A stretch of 64,000 bases of DNA from the NCBI GenBank assembly GCA_900696485.1, contig CAADGG010000022.1, forward strand, positions 61,457 through 125,456, given 5' to 3'. The DNA is from an uncultured Pseudomonadota bacterium (GTDB taxonomy: Bacteria > Myxococcota_A > UBA9160 > PR03). The translations under genes were made by a program, and so were the position numbers. Positions 35,320 through 43,463 of the stretch are shown piece after piece. Under the pieces are notes generated by a model. The model did no database searches and was not told where the DNA came from. It saw only the letters and a program-made list of their open reading frames with translations. How positions within the stretch are numbered: position 1 is the first letter of the stretch; each line of letters starts with the position of its first letter.

Positions 35320-35400
35320 GCGCCCTCCGCCGGCGAGGATCGCGCGCCGTGCGGTGGAGACAAGGGCGACGCCCTACGCTGTCCGGCGCGGAGGAGACCC

Positions 35401-35469
35401 ATGAGGACCAGTACCGGCGGGGCGAGGCATCCGGGGCTCTGGCTGCGCGCCGGCGCGAAGGGCCGTTGA
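35401..35469 (+). other. 22-codon leader ORF in frame with the CBM9-like gene
   Basis: ATG 35401 has GGAGGAG four bases upstream and a TACGCT -10 element about 20 bp upstream, better signals than the next gene. It ends at TGA 35467, only 3 bp before and in the same frame as GTG 35473. It may be a leader peptide, a gene interrupted by a nonsense change, or (less likely) a recoded TGA. Confidence 0.4.
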
Positions 35470-35472
35470 CCC

Positions 35473-36219
35473 GTGTCCGAGGCTACAGGCCGCGCGCTCC
35501 CGGAACTGCGGTGTCCGCGGATCCGCACGCCGGTCGTGATCGACGGGAATCCTCACAAGGCGCCGTGGCTCACGATCCCGCCGGTCTGGCTGGTGCCGTC
35601 GAACGGCCGGCCGGCGCGCGACGCCCCGCCCGCCGACGTCGCGATCGCGCAGCTCGCGCCGGCCGCGACGCCGCTCGATCCTCGTTGGCGCTGGCAGCCG
35701 ACCGCCGTTCGTGTCGCCTACGATGGCGTGCAGCTCTACGTCTGCTTCCAGTCTGTCGACCGCGACATCTGGGGCCGCGACGCCGGCCGCAACGCGCCGA
35801 TCTACGACGAGGAAGTGGTCGAGATGTTCCTGTCGCCCGAGGCCGATCCCATACGCTACGTCGAACTCGAGGCGAATCCGCGCGGCGCGTGGTTCGAAGC
35901 CCGCATCGAGAGCCCCGACCGGCAGCGCCAAACCATGCGGGTCGATCGCGACTGGGTGTGTGCCGGATGGCAGCGAGCCGTTCGGGTGCGCGGCGATCTC
36001 GCGCGACGCGACAACCAACACGTCTGGTGGTGCGCCGAATGGGCGATCCCGTTCGCCGCGCTCGGCAGCGCACCGCCCCGCCCCGGCGAGCGCTGGCGCG
36101 CCAACTTCTTTCGCATCGACCGCGCCGGCGACGGCCAGTTCTCCGCCTGGTCACCGACCCTCGCCGACCCCCCCGACTTCCACGTCCCCGACCGCTTCGG
36201 CCACCTCGTCTTCGCATAG
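35473..36219 (+). CDS. CBM9/DOMON-like domain protein
   Basis: A 248-residue protein resembling the carbohydrate-binding family 9-like domain: IDGNPHKAPW, TAVRVAYDGVQLYVCFQSVD, IYDEEVVEMFLSPEAD, ARIESPD, WWCAEWAIPFAAL and RANFFRIDR. Such domains occur alone or on glycosidases and cytochromes and bind sugars or haem. No signal peptide is seen from GTG 35473, so it may be cytoplasmic unless translation begins upstream at 35401. Palindromic repeat A starts four bases after the stop. Confidence 0.78.
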   Translation: MSEATGRALPELRCPRIRTPVVIDGNPHKAPWLTIPPVWLVPSNGRPARDAPPADVAIAQLAPAATPLDPRWRWQPTAVRVAYDGVQLYVCFQSVDRDIWGRDAGRNAPIYDEEVVEMFLSPEADPIRYVELEANPRGAWFEARIESPDRQRQTMRVDRDWVCAGWQRAVRVRGDLARRDNQHVWWCAEWAIPFAALGSAPPRPGERWRANFFRIDRAGDGQFSAWSPTLADPPDFHVPDRFGHLVFA

Positions 36220-36223
36220 CCCC

Positions 36224-36308
36224 GCGTCAAGAAAGGGGTCGGGTTCGTTTCGTCAACTTTTCCCTTTGGGAAAAGTTGACGAAACGAACCCGACCCCTTT
36301 CTTGACGC
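36224..36308. repeat. Palindromic repeat A, complete copy 2
   Basis: Perfect 41-bp arms (36224-36264, 36268-36308) with loop TTT. The core differs from copy 1 by compensated changes on both arms (GGTTCGTTTCGTC instead of GGTTGGATTCGTC), so hairpin pairing has been preserved despite sequence drift. It sits between convergent stops and could terminate both transcripts. Confidence 0.93.
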
Positions 36309-37696
36309 TATTCGGCGAAGGCGTCGAGGAGGTCGGCGATCAGGGTTTCGGTGCCGTCGGCGGGCTCTTCGTCGGGCAGCGTCAGGCCGAGTCGCACGAC
36401 GACGAGGCGCGCGGACGGAACCACGGCGACCCACTGCCCGCTGTGGCCGCGCGCGGCGTAGACCTCGGGCGGAATCGCCGGCCAGGGCCGTTGCGCCGGC
36501 GCACCGGGGGGGCCGGCGTTCAGCCACCAGTGGGCGCCGTACTGTCCGCGCAGCGCCGTGGCGGTCGGCGTCGTCGCGTAGCGCACCCAGCCTTCCGGCA
36601 GCACGCGCCGGCCGTCCCACACGCCGTCGCGCCGGAACAGCTCCCCGAAGCGCGCCCAATCGCGCGCCGTCATGAACGCGTACGAGGAGCCGACGAAGCT
36701 TCCGGACGCGTCCGGCTGGAAGCGCGCGCTCGTCAGACCCACCGGCTCGAAGAGCTCCTCGTTCGTGTAGCGCACCAACGCGGCGAGGTCGCCCGCGAAC
36801 ACATCGCGCGCGAGGCGCGCAATCAGATTGGTCGTGCCGCTCGAGTACGACCAGTGCGTATCGGGCCGGAACGCCAGCGGCATCGCCGCGGCGAAGGCGC
36901 CGGTATCGGGCTGCGTGAACAGCATCCGCGAGACGTCGTTGGTCGGCCCGTAGGTCTCGTCGAACGCGAGGCCACTCGATTGGCGCAGCAACTGGTCCAG
37001 CGTGATCGCGCCGCGCGGGTCGCCGGCGCCCTGCCATTCCGGCACCGGCGCCGGTGCGGCCGGGTCGAGCCGGCCGTCGCGAACCAGCACGCCGATCAGA
37101 GCCATCGTCACGCTCTTCGCCATCGACCACGACAACAGCTTCGTGCCGGCGTCGACCCCCGGCGCGTAGCGCTCGGCGACGAGCCTGCCGTCGCGCACCA
37201 CCACGATCGCCTTGGTCTGGCGTCGCGTCGGGGCGCCGGGTTCGGAAAATGCGCGATCGATCGCCGCCCGGACCGCGGGCGCGGCCGGCGCTGCGGCCGC
37301 GAGCGGCCACGGCGCGGCCGGAGCGCGTGCCGGCCGGGGTCCGGGAAGCCCCCGCGCCGGACCCACGACCGGCCACACCGCGCCGGATTCGACCAACGTA
37401 CAGCCGAGGCCGGGACGCTGCAGTGCCCGGGCGCGCAACCAGCCGCCGAGCACCCGGGCTTCTGCACCCTCCGGTGTCACTTCGACGGTCAGTGCGGCTC
37501 CGAGCGGCGCCACCTCGTGGACGACGTAGTCGTCGATCACATGGCGGGCGTCGAAGCCCGAGACGTGCACCAGCGAGCAGCTCACCTCGGCGGCGAAGCC
37601 GGCGCCGACCTGGGCGGCCGTCGTGAGCCAGCGGACGCCCCAGACGAGGCCCCCCACCAGCGCCAGCCCCAGCAACGGCACCACGAGTCGACGCAT
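36308..37696 (-). CDS. Membrane-anchored class-C-type serine hydrolase
   Basis: A 462-residue beta-lactamase-family protein (AmpC/EstB type). The nucleophile motif is S191-M-A-K194 (SWSMAKSVTMAL), with YSS in the YxN position (HWSYSSGTTNL) and HSG in the third motif (ARGHSGQWVAV). An N-terminal helix (residues 4-20) anchors or exports it. Many relatives are esterases or peptidases rather than beta-lactamases. ATG 37696 has a TATCCT -10 nine bases upstream. The stop begins at the last base of palindromic repeat A. Confidence 0.85.
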   Translation of the reverse strand: MRRLVVPLLGLALVGGLVWGVRWLTTAAQVGAGFAAEVSCSLVHVSGFDARHVIDDYVVHEVAPLGAALTVEVTPEGAEARVLGGWLRARALQRPGLGCTLVESGAVWPVVGPARGLPGPRPARAPAAPWPLAAAAPAAPAVRAAIDRAFSEPGAPTRRQTKAIVVVRDGRLVAERYAPGVDAGTKLLSWSMAKSVTMALIGVLVRDGRLDPAAPAPVPEWQGAGDPRGAITLDQLLRQSSGLAFDETYGPTNDVSRMLFTQPDTGAFAAAMPLAFRPDTHWSYSSGTTNLIARLARDVFAGDLAALVRYTNEELFEPVGLTSARFQPDASGSFVGSSYAFMTARDWARFGELFRRDGVWDGRRVLPEGWVRYATTPTATALRGQYGAHWWLNAGPPGAPAQRPWPAIPPEVYAARGHSGQWVAVVPSARLVVVRLGLTLPDEEPADGTETLIADLLDAFAE

Positions 37697-37773
37697 CGGT
37701 CGGACAGGATAGAGGCCGGCGTCTCGACGTCGACGTCGACGCCGCGCGCCGGAGGCCGCGGGCGCAGACGCCC

Positions 37774-38058
37774 CTACCGGAACAGGCGCCGCCGCACCAG
37801 CTCCCAGAGGAGCCCGCCGATCCCCATCGCGACCAGAATCCCCACCAGCCGCGGAACCTCCGGAGTCGACCAGAACAGCACGTCGAACGTGGTCGGCTCG
37901 AGATTCTGCAGTACGACGATCACGACGGCGCTAAAGAAGAGCGCCTGGAGAATTCCGATCGGATGGCTCCCGAGGAACCGTCCGATGGCGCGCACGCGCG
38001 AAGTGCCACCGGGACGGACGGTTCCGCCTTCGCTGCCGGTTCGCGAGTCCGTCTCCAT
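37774..38058 (-). CDS. LapA/DUF1049-type membrane protein
   Basis: A 94-residue inner-membrane protein with two hydrophobic helices. The segment VVLQNLEPTTFDVLFWSTPEVPR between them matches the lipopolysaccharide assembly protein A domain (DUF1049: xxxQNxxxVxxxxxxxxxxxP). In E. coli LapA works with LapB in controlling LPS synthesis; here there is no LapB neighbour. AAGGAG precedes ATG 38058. Upstream (38059-38312, 254 bp) is noncoding and divergent to the GST gene. Confidence 0.85.
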   Translation of the reverse strand: METDSRTGSEGGTVRPGGTSRVRAIGRFLGSHPIGILQALFFSAVVIVVLQNLEPTTFDVLFWSTPEVPRLVGILVAMGIGGLLWELVRRRLFR

Positions 38059-38312
38059 CGCCGACTCCTTCGTGCATCCGGGACGCGCTTCGGCTGACTG
38101 CGCGCGAGCCACCGTCGCGGGGATCCGCTCGGACTGTAGTACGGCCTCGCTCGGGGCGGAACCGCTCCGGCCGGCGCCGGCAGCGGGCAGTCGGCGGAAC
38201 GACACCGGACTGCCCGCGGCCGGCGCGGCGCCCGCCGGACCCTCAGACCCGCGCGGAACCCGGTGATCCCCTATGCTTCGCGCCGATCGATCGACTCCGG
38301 AGATCCTCTTTC

Positions 38313-38966
38313 GTGAAGCTCTACGACGCGCCGCTCTCTCCGTTCTGCGCTCGGGTCCGCATCCAGCTCTATGCCAAAGGGCTCGAGATCCCGCGCGCCG
38401 AGCCGCCGGGCGGCCCGGGCAGCGATGCGTACCGCGAGATCAATCCGATCGGGAAGATCCCGGCGCTGGCGCTCGACGACGGGAGCGTGGTGCCGGAGAG
38501 CAGCGTCATCGGCGAGTATCTCGAAGACCGCTTCCCCGAGCCTTCGCTGCGTCCGTCCGAGCCGTTCGCGCGCGCCCGGATGCGGCTGCTCTGCCGCTTC
38601 GTCGACACCTACGCCGAGCCGCCGCTGCACGCGCTGTTCCCGTACGTCACCGATCCGTCTACGCGCGACCCGGCCGCAATCGCCGCGCGCTTCGAAGAGC
38701 TGACGACCCGCTACGACCAGCTCACCCGACTGCTCGCGCCGGAGGGGCCGCTGGCGGCCGGACCGACGCTCACGCTCGGGGACTGCACGCTGTTCCCGCT
38801 GTTCTTCTTTGCGACCCGCATCCCGCCGGTGCTCGGCGGCAGCGATCCCACCGCGTCGCGGCCCCGGCTCGCCGCCTGGTGGGAGGCCGTGCAGCAACAC
38901 CCCGCCGTCGCCAAGGTCGACGCCGAACTCACGCAGGCGCTGCGGGAGCGCCTCGGCGCCGCGTGA
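38313..38966 (+). CDS. Glutathione S-transferase family protein
   Basis: A 217-residue cytoplasmic protein. The thioredoxin-fold N-domain has MKLYDAPLSPFCARVRIQL and the glutathione-binding INPIGKIPALALDDG...VVPESSVIGEYLED. The helical C-domain has LTLGDCTLFPLFFF. The likely catalytic residue is Ser/Cys in SPFC. It starts at GTG 38313, preceded by GGAG and, ~35 bp upstream, a TATGCT -10. The DUF3617 gene begins 23 bp downstream and is probably co-transcribed. Confidence 0.9.
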   Translation: MKLYDAPLSPFCARVRIQLYAKGLEIPRAEPPGGPGSDAYREINPIGKIPALALDDGSVVPESSVIGEYLEDRFPEPSLRPSEPFARARMRLLCRFVDTYAEPPLHALFPYVTDPSTRDPAAIAARFEELTTRYDQLTRLLAPEGPLAAGPTLTLGDCTLFPLFFFATRIPPVLGGSDPTASRPRLAAWWEAVQQHPAVAKVDAELTQALRERLGAA

Positions 38967-38989
38967 GCTCCCAACTTCCCGGAGGCCCC

Positions 38990-39481
38990 ATGACCCGATC
39001 CCTCGTCTGCGCCGGGTTTCTCGTCGCGGCGCTGACCGCCCTCCCCGTCCACGCGCAGGGCAAGATCGAGCCCGGGGAATGGGAGCAGGTGATGACGATG
39101 ACGGCGCCCGGCATGCCGGGCGGTTCGATGAAGCGGACGATGCGCCAGTGCATGACCTCCGCCGACGTCGCCATCTTCGGCGATCGCGAGCAGTGGGCCC
39201 AGGCGATCGCCGAAGGGGCGGGAGAATCGAACTGCCAGCTCATCAAGGTCGAGCAGGACGGCGACGCCATGGTCGTGCGGCTCGCCTGCAAGGACGACAT
39301 GCGCATGATGATGCGCCACGAGTTCCACGGTACGACCGGCACCATCGACGCCGAGACGTTCGTCGGCGACACGTTGATGAGTACGAGCCACGTCGAGTCG
39401 AAGCGCGTGGCGGCGACCTGCAGCGACGAGAGCATCGCACAGTGGAAGCAGCAGAACCCCGGCAAGCCCTTCGTGCCCTGA
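38990..39481 (+). CDS. DUF3617 exported protein
   Basis: A 163-residue periplasmic protein with a signal peptide ending ALPVHAQG. It matches DUF3617: KIEPGEWEQVMTMTAPGMPG, then MRQCMT with the first conserved Cys, later CQLIKVEQDGDAMVVRLAC, and a closing KRVAATC. Four Cys in the mature part suggest two disulfides. Function unknown. CCGGAGG precedes ATG 38990. It follows the GST gene. Confidence 0.85.
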   Translation: MTRSLVCAGFLVAALTALPVHAQGKIEPGEWEQVMTMTAPGMPGGSMKRTMRQCMTSADVAIFGDREQWAQAIAEGAGESNCQLIKVEQDGDAMVVRLACKDDMRMMMRHEFHGTTGTIDAETFVGDTLMSTSHVESKRVAATCSDESIAQWKQQNPGKPFVP

Positions 39482-39524
39482 GCCGTTCCACGGCCTCCCG
39501 CCGCAGGCCCCGGCCGGAACGGCG

Positions 39525-39767
39525 CTAGCGCTCCCCCGGCCCGCGGGCCGGGACGATGTTCACGCTCTCGGTGTCCGGATCGAAGAGGATCCGGGCCTCG
39601 CCCCGCTCGAGCTGGCGGCGGACGTCGGCGACCTTCTCGGCCAGCGTGCATTCGCGCTCGCCGTAGTCCGTCCCCTCGCGGGCGACGAAGCTCTCCAGCA
39701 ACGCGCGCAGCGTCGTCTCGGAAAGCGCGTCGAGGGGAATCTCGACCGGCGGCGACGGATCGGACAT
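39525..39767 (-). CDS. UPF0270 (YheU-like) protein
   Basis: An 80-residue small cytoplasmic protein. IPLDALSETTLRALLESFVAREGTDYGE followed by AEKVADVRRQLERGEARILFDPDTESVNIV matches the UPF0270/YheU family over its whole length. Function unknown. ATG 39767. Palindromic repeat B begins 14 bp upstream of the start, so the promoter probably lies in or beyond that element. Confidence 0.9.
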   Translation of the reverse strand: MSDPSPPVEIPLDALSETTLRALLESFVAREGTDYGERECTLAEKVADVRRQLERGEARILFDPDTESVNIVPARGPGER

Positions 39768-39781
39768 CGGTTGGCGCCCGG

Positions 39782-39979
39782 CTAGTGTCCTGTCTCAGAA
39801 GTTCGCCGTCGAAGTGTCGAGACACTCCTCCTGGCTGGGTGTGCACCGAGATCGCGTCTCCGGGCCGCTCGCAAGGCGCGCGACCGAGGCATCGCCGTCG
39901 CGACGGCGAGGGAGCGCAACGCGGCGAGCGGCCCGGAGACGCGATCGAATGCAGGCGAACTTCTGAGACAGGACACTAG
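39782..39979. repeat. Palindromic repeat B, complete MITE-like element
   Basis: A ~198-bp element with perfect 26-bp terminal inverted repeats (39782-39807, CTAGTGTCCTGTCTCAGAAG...; and 39954-39979). A second pair of 23-bp arms lies inside (39850-39872 with 39924-39946), with a 16-bp palindrome at the centre (39893-39908). The left half carries ~40 extra bases. Both ends are CTAG. No coding sequence is inside. A half copy is at 31168. It has the form of a non-autonomous palindromic element. Confidence 0.9.
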
Positions 39980-40869
39980 TGTCGGGCGTCGCGGTCGGCC
40001 GCGAGCGCCGTCTGCTCGGCGCCTCGAGATGCTGCCGCCCGGCGCGCGACCGACAGACAGGCCTGCACCAACGTCGGCGCGAACGCCGGTGCGCGCATGC
40101 ACGCATCGTGGTCGCCGTCGACTTCGAAGACCTCTGCTCCGGGGATCGAAGCGGCGAGCTTGCGCTGGCGCACGGGCGGGACCAGTTCATCGCGCGTCGT
40201 GAGCAGCACCGCCGTCGGCACGTTCACCGTGCCGATCCAGTCGTGCGACGAGAAGCGCGTCAGCGCGTCGGCGGCCTGGATCACCGTCGCCGGTTCGTGG
40301 CCGAGGAAGTCCTCGCGCACGCGATCGCGCAGCTCCGGGTGTTCGATCCGCACCAGCATGCGCTGGACCATGCGCCGGCGCGCCGCATCCGGAACCAGGC
40401 GCAGTGCCGATGCGGCCATCGGCAGCGTCATGCGCGCCAGCCGCGCCATCCGGCGCGGCACGAAGTGACGCGCCGTCGCGCACAGCACCAGACCGAGCAC
40501 CTGCTGTGAATGCCGCTGCCAGGTCAGCGACGCGATCGGCCCGCCCATCGAGTAACCGACGACGATCGCAGGCTCGACGCCGAGCGCGCCGAGCAGCCCG
40601 GCTGCGTCATCGGCACACTCCTCGAGCCGGAAGTGCGTCGTGCGCAGCCCGTGACCGTGGCCGCGATGATCCAGACTGAGCACGCGGAAGTGCTGCGACA
40701 GCGGCCGGAAGCAGGCTCCCCAGTTGAGCCGGGCGGTGGCGCCGAGCCCGTGCAGCAGCAAGACCGCCGGCGCCCCCGGCGGTCCCGGAATGTCCCGGAC
40801 GCGGATCGGATCGCGGCCGGGCACGTCGATCGTGGTGTCGATCGAAGGGGAGTGGGCGGGCGGACTCAT
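39976..40869 (-). CDS. Alpha/beta-hydrolase
   Basis: A 297-residue serine hydrolase. The oxyanion region is LLLHGLGATARLNW, the nucleophile Ser107 is in VVGYSMGGPIAS, the Asp is in LLTTRDELVPP and the His in VDGDHDACMRAP. It is probably an esterase or lipase; the substrate is unknown. ATG 40869 has a TAGACT -10 ten bases upstream. The TAG stop is provided by the terminal CTAG of palindromic repeat B, and the last codons (…RDARH) abut the element, so the original C-terminus may have been trimmed. Confidence 0.87.
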   Translation of the reverse strand: MSPPAHSPSIDTTIDVPGRDPIRVRDIPGPPGAPAVLLLHGLGATARLNWGACFRPLSQHFRVLSLDHRGHGHGLRTTHFRLEECADDAAGLLGALGVEPAIVVGYSMGGPIASLTWQRHSQQVLGLVLCATARHFVPRRMARLARMTLPMAASALRLVPDAARRRMVQRMLVRIEHPELRDRVREDFLGHEPATVIQAADALTRFSSHDWIGTVNVPTAVLLTTRDELVPPVRQRKLAASIPGAEVFEVDGDHDACMRAPAFAPTLVQACLSVARRAAASRGAEQTALAADRDARH

Positions 40870-40925
40870 GAGACGACGCAGTCTAGCCGAGGGCGCCGGA
40901 CGGGCTTTCGCGGCGGATCGGCGCG

Positions 40926-41567
40926 TCACCGCGGTGGCGGCGGTTGCGGCGACCGGCCCCCCGGCCCGGCGCAGCGCCGGAAGTGCGCGAGCTGCGTCGA
41001 GCAGCCGCGCACCGGATGCTTCCAGCCGATCCCGGCGAAGCTCACGTCGTAGCCGTTGCGGGCGGCGACGCCGCCGGCCCAGTCCTGGAAGCGCGCGCGG
41101 TCCCACTCGAAACGATGATCGGGATGTCGCCGCTGCTGCTCCGGTTGTCCGTAGAGGTCGTTGTATTCGCGGTTCGGCGTCGTCACGAGCACCTGCCCGG
41201 CGCGGCAGAAGCCGAACACCACGCGCTCGAGGATCGACAGCCGATCCGGCTCGATGTGCTCGATCGCCTCGAGCAGGACCGCCGCATCGAAGCCGAGCAG
41301 CCGCGGATCCTCCTCCAGGAAAGAGGTGTGGAGCAACGAGACCCGTCCGTCCGACGGCCACCCCGCATCGCCCAGCCGCTGCTCGGCCGCGAGCAGGGCC
41401 GTGCCGGACACATCGACTCCGACGATCGTCGTGAAACGGGGCTCGGCGGCCAGTCGCGCCAGCAGCGCCCCGGATCCGCAGCCGAGATCCAGCACGGTCT
41501 CGACGCCGCCGTCGAGCAGGATCTGCAGCGCGGCCTCGAGCCGCGCTTCGTGCAGGCTGACGCGCAT
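40926..41567 (-). CDS. Hen1-like 3'-RNA ribose methyltransferase domain protein
   Basis: A 213-residue SAM-dependent methyltransferase: VLDLGCGSGALLARL (SAM), EAIEHIEPDRLSILERVVF and VTTPNREYNDLY, then RRHPDHRFEWDRARFQDWA. The metal-binding EIEH and HPDH pattern is that of Hen1, which 2'-O-methylates RNA 3' ends. Bacterial Hen1 usually has an extra N-terminal domain and a Pnkp partner; both are absent here. ATG 41567 is chosen because a TATACC -10 lies six bases upstream; ATG 41648 is the longer alternative. The basic/Pro tail is odd. Confidence 0.78.
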   Translation of the reverse strand: MRVSLHEARLEAALQILLDGGVETVLDLGCGSGALLARLAAEPRFTTIVGVDVSGTALLAAEQRLGDAGWPSDGRVSLLHTSFLEEDPRLLGFDAAVLLEAIEHIEPDRLSILERVVFGFCRAGQVLVTTPNREYNDLYGQPEQQRRHPDHRFEWDRARFQDWAGGVAARNGYDVSFAGIGWKHPVRGCSTQLAHFRRCAGPGGRSPQPPPPR

Positions 41568-41729
41568 CGCGCGGGTATAGCGGACCCGGCGCAGCGGCCG
41601 CGGACGACGCCGCGGCGCGACGACCGGATGGCGCTCTTGCAGTAGCATCCGCGGCCGGCCACCACGACGCGTCTTCGATCCGCGGCAGGGACAGCGGGGC
41701 GACCGCTCGGGGTGCGTCGGGAGAACTCG

Positions 41730-41891
41730 ATGAGGAACATGGCCGGACTGCTGATCGCCTTCGCACTCGGTTTCTTCTGCCGCTGGTTCAGCCTGCCGGC
41801 CCCCGCACCACCCACGCTGATGGGGGCCGCCCTCGTCGCCGCGATCACGTCCGGCTACCTGGTGGCCGCGTTCTGGCTAGGACGGCGCTGA
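41730..41891 (+). CDS. XapX/DUF1427 small membrane protein
   Basis: A 53-residue inner-membrane protein with two helices: AGLLIAFALGFFCRWFSLP, then the family core PAPAPPTLMGAALVAA and a final hydrophobic segment. The match to XapX-domain proteins is clear across the full length. Function unknown. GGGAG lies upstream of ATG 41730. Its last 15 bp overlap the 3' end of rmuC on the opposite strand. Confidence 0.85.
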   Translation: MRNMAGLLIAFALGFFCRWFSLPAPAPPTLMGAALVAAITSGYLVAAFWLGRR

Positions 41892-43463
41892 GCCGTCGGA
41901 CCCATCGGAGCCGCCGAGCGGAGCGGGCCACTCGGTCGTCTCGGCCGTCGCCGCCCGCTCCGCCCTCTCGGAGGGTGCGGAAGGCGCGGAGGGCTCGCGG
42001 GGGGAGCCGCGGCGGAGTTCGCGCGTTGCGCTCTCGATCGGCAGCGACGCTTCGATCTCGTCGCTCGAGCCCGCCCCCAGCTCCTTCAGCTTGCGCGCGC
42101 TCACCAACACGCGCGACTCGAGCGAGCCGATCGTCGCGTTGTACGCATCGACGGCCTCGTCGAGCCGGCGACCGACGCGGCGGTAGTGGTCGGCCATCGT
42201 CGCGACCCTCTCGTACAGCTCGCGGCCGAGCCGCCGGATGGCTTCCGCGTTGTCGGCGGCGTGCTCCTGCTGCCAGCCGTACGCGACGGCCCGCAGCAGC
42301 GCGATCAGCGTGGTCGGGCTCGAGACGATGACGCTTCGTTCGGCGCCCCATTCGATGAGATCCGGATCCTGCTCGAGGGCAGCCGCGAAGAAGGTCTCCC
42401 CCGGCAGGAACATCACGGCGAACTCCGGCGCCGGCTGGAACTGCGCCCAGTACTGCTTCGCGCCGAGCCGCGTCATGTGATCGCGGACCTGCTGCGCGTG
42501 GCGCCGGAGTCCGGCTTCGCGAGCCGCCTCGTCCGCGGCGCCGACGGCGTCGAGGTACGCGTCGAGCGGCGCTTTTGCGTCGACGACGATGTGCTTGTCG
42601 CCGGGCAGGTGGATCACCAGGTCCGGGCGCAGCCGTCCCTCGTCGCCGTCGACGCTCATCTGCTCGCTGAAGTCGCAGTGCGCGAGCATGCCGGCCAGCT
42701 CGACGACGCGGCGCAGTTGCACCTCGCCCCACCGCCCGCGCACGGCCGGCGCCCGCAGCGCGAGCACGAGGTTGCGGGTTTCACCGTGGAGCTGCTGGTG
42801 CGAGCGCGCCACCTGCTCGAGCTGCTGCTTCAGCTCGCTGTAGTGGCCGTGCCGCGCCGTCTCGACGGCGCGGAGCTGCCCATCCACCTTCCCGAGCGTC
42901 TCGAGGACCGGCTTCACCAACGCATCGATGGCGCCGTGGCGCGCGGCCAGATCGGTACGGGCCGCGTGCTGCGACTCGCGGAGCGCCGTCCGCGCGAGTT
43001 CGAGGAAGCTCTGGCTGTTGGCGTGCAGCGCGTCGGCGGAGAGCGCGCGGAACGCGTCGCGCAACTGCCGTTCGGCGCTCTCGAGGAGCGCGAGCTTCTC
43101 GGCGCCGGCGCGCTCGGCATGGGCGAGATCCGCCTCGAGCGTGGCGCGCTCGCGCTCGAGCGCGACGAGGCGATGGCGAATCGTTTCGACCTGCTCGCGC
43201 GCGGCCCGGAGCTGCTCCTGCGCGTGCCGGCGCTCCGCCGCGAGCCGTTGCTCGGCCGCGCGGCGCTCGTCCGCCGCGCGCCCCTCCGCCACCACGAGCT
43301 GCTGCGCCCGCTCGGCCGCCTGCGTCTCCGCGCGCTGCGCGTGCAGCCGGCCGATCAGCATCGCGACGAGCGCGCCGCACCCCGCCCCGGCCAGTGCCGC
43401 CACCGCGAGAGCGATCATCATGCCGGCGCGCACGCCGGACGCTGCGCCCACGAGTTCACCCAT
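41877..43463 (-). CDS. rmuC: DNA recombination protein RmuC
   Basis: A 528-residue RmuC-family protein, thought to limit inversions at short inverted repeats. An N-terminal membrane helix (residues 15-40) is followed by a long Ala/Arg/Glu coiled coil (about 45-200). The nuclease-like core has RGRWGEVQLRRVVELAGM, RPDLVIHLPGDKHIVVDAKAPLDAY and FLPGETFFAAALEQDPDL. The C-terminal tail (Ser/Pro/Glu-rich) is low complexity. ATG 43463; ATG codons 15-16 also fit. Convergent overlap with the XapX gene. Confidence 0.92.
   Translation of the reverse strand: MGELVGAASGVRAGMMIALAVAALAGAGCGALVAMLIGRLHAQRAETQAAERAQQLVVAEGRAADERRAAEQRLAAERRHAQEQLRAAREQVETIRHRLVALERERATLEADLAHAERAGAEKLALLESAERQLRDAFRALSADALHANSQSFLELARTALRESQHAARTDLAARHGAIDALVKPVLETLGKVDGQLRAVETARHGHYSELKQQLEQVARSHQQLHGETRNLVLALRAPAVRGRWGEVQLRRVVELAGMLAHCDFSEQMSVDGDEGRLRPDLVIHLPGDKHIVVDAKAPLDAYLDAVGAADEAAREAGLRRHAQQVRDHMTRLGAKQYWAQFQPAPEFAVMFLPGETFFAAALEQDPDLIEWGAERSVIVSSPTTLIALLRAVAYGWQQEHAADNAEAIRRLGRELYERVATMADHYRRVGRRLDEAVDAYNATIGSLESRVLVSARKLKELGAGSSDEIEASLPIESATRELRRGSPREPSAPSAPSERAERAATAETTEWPAPLGGSDGSDGSAPS

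Noticed and set aside
36224..36308. Small protein genes reading KKGVGLDSSTF/NPTRPLS peptides
   Set aside because: These peptides are translations of palindromic repeat A, recur in several frames and have no start signals of their own.
39782..39979. Overlapping small ORFs inside repeat B (CLRSSPAFDRVSGPLA peptides)
   Set aside because: The same peptide appears at 31168 and in both orientations, so it reflects the inverted repeat rather than a gene.
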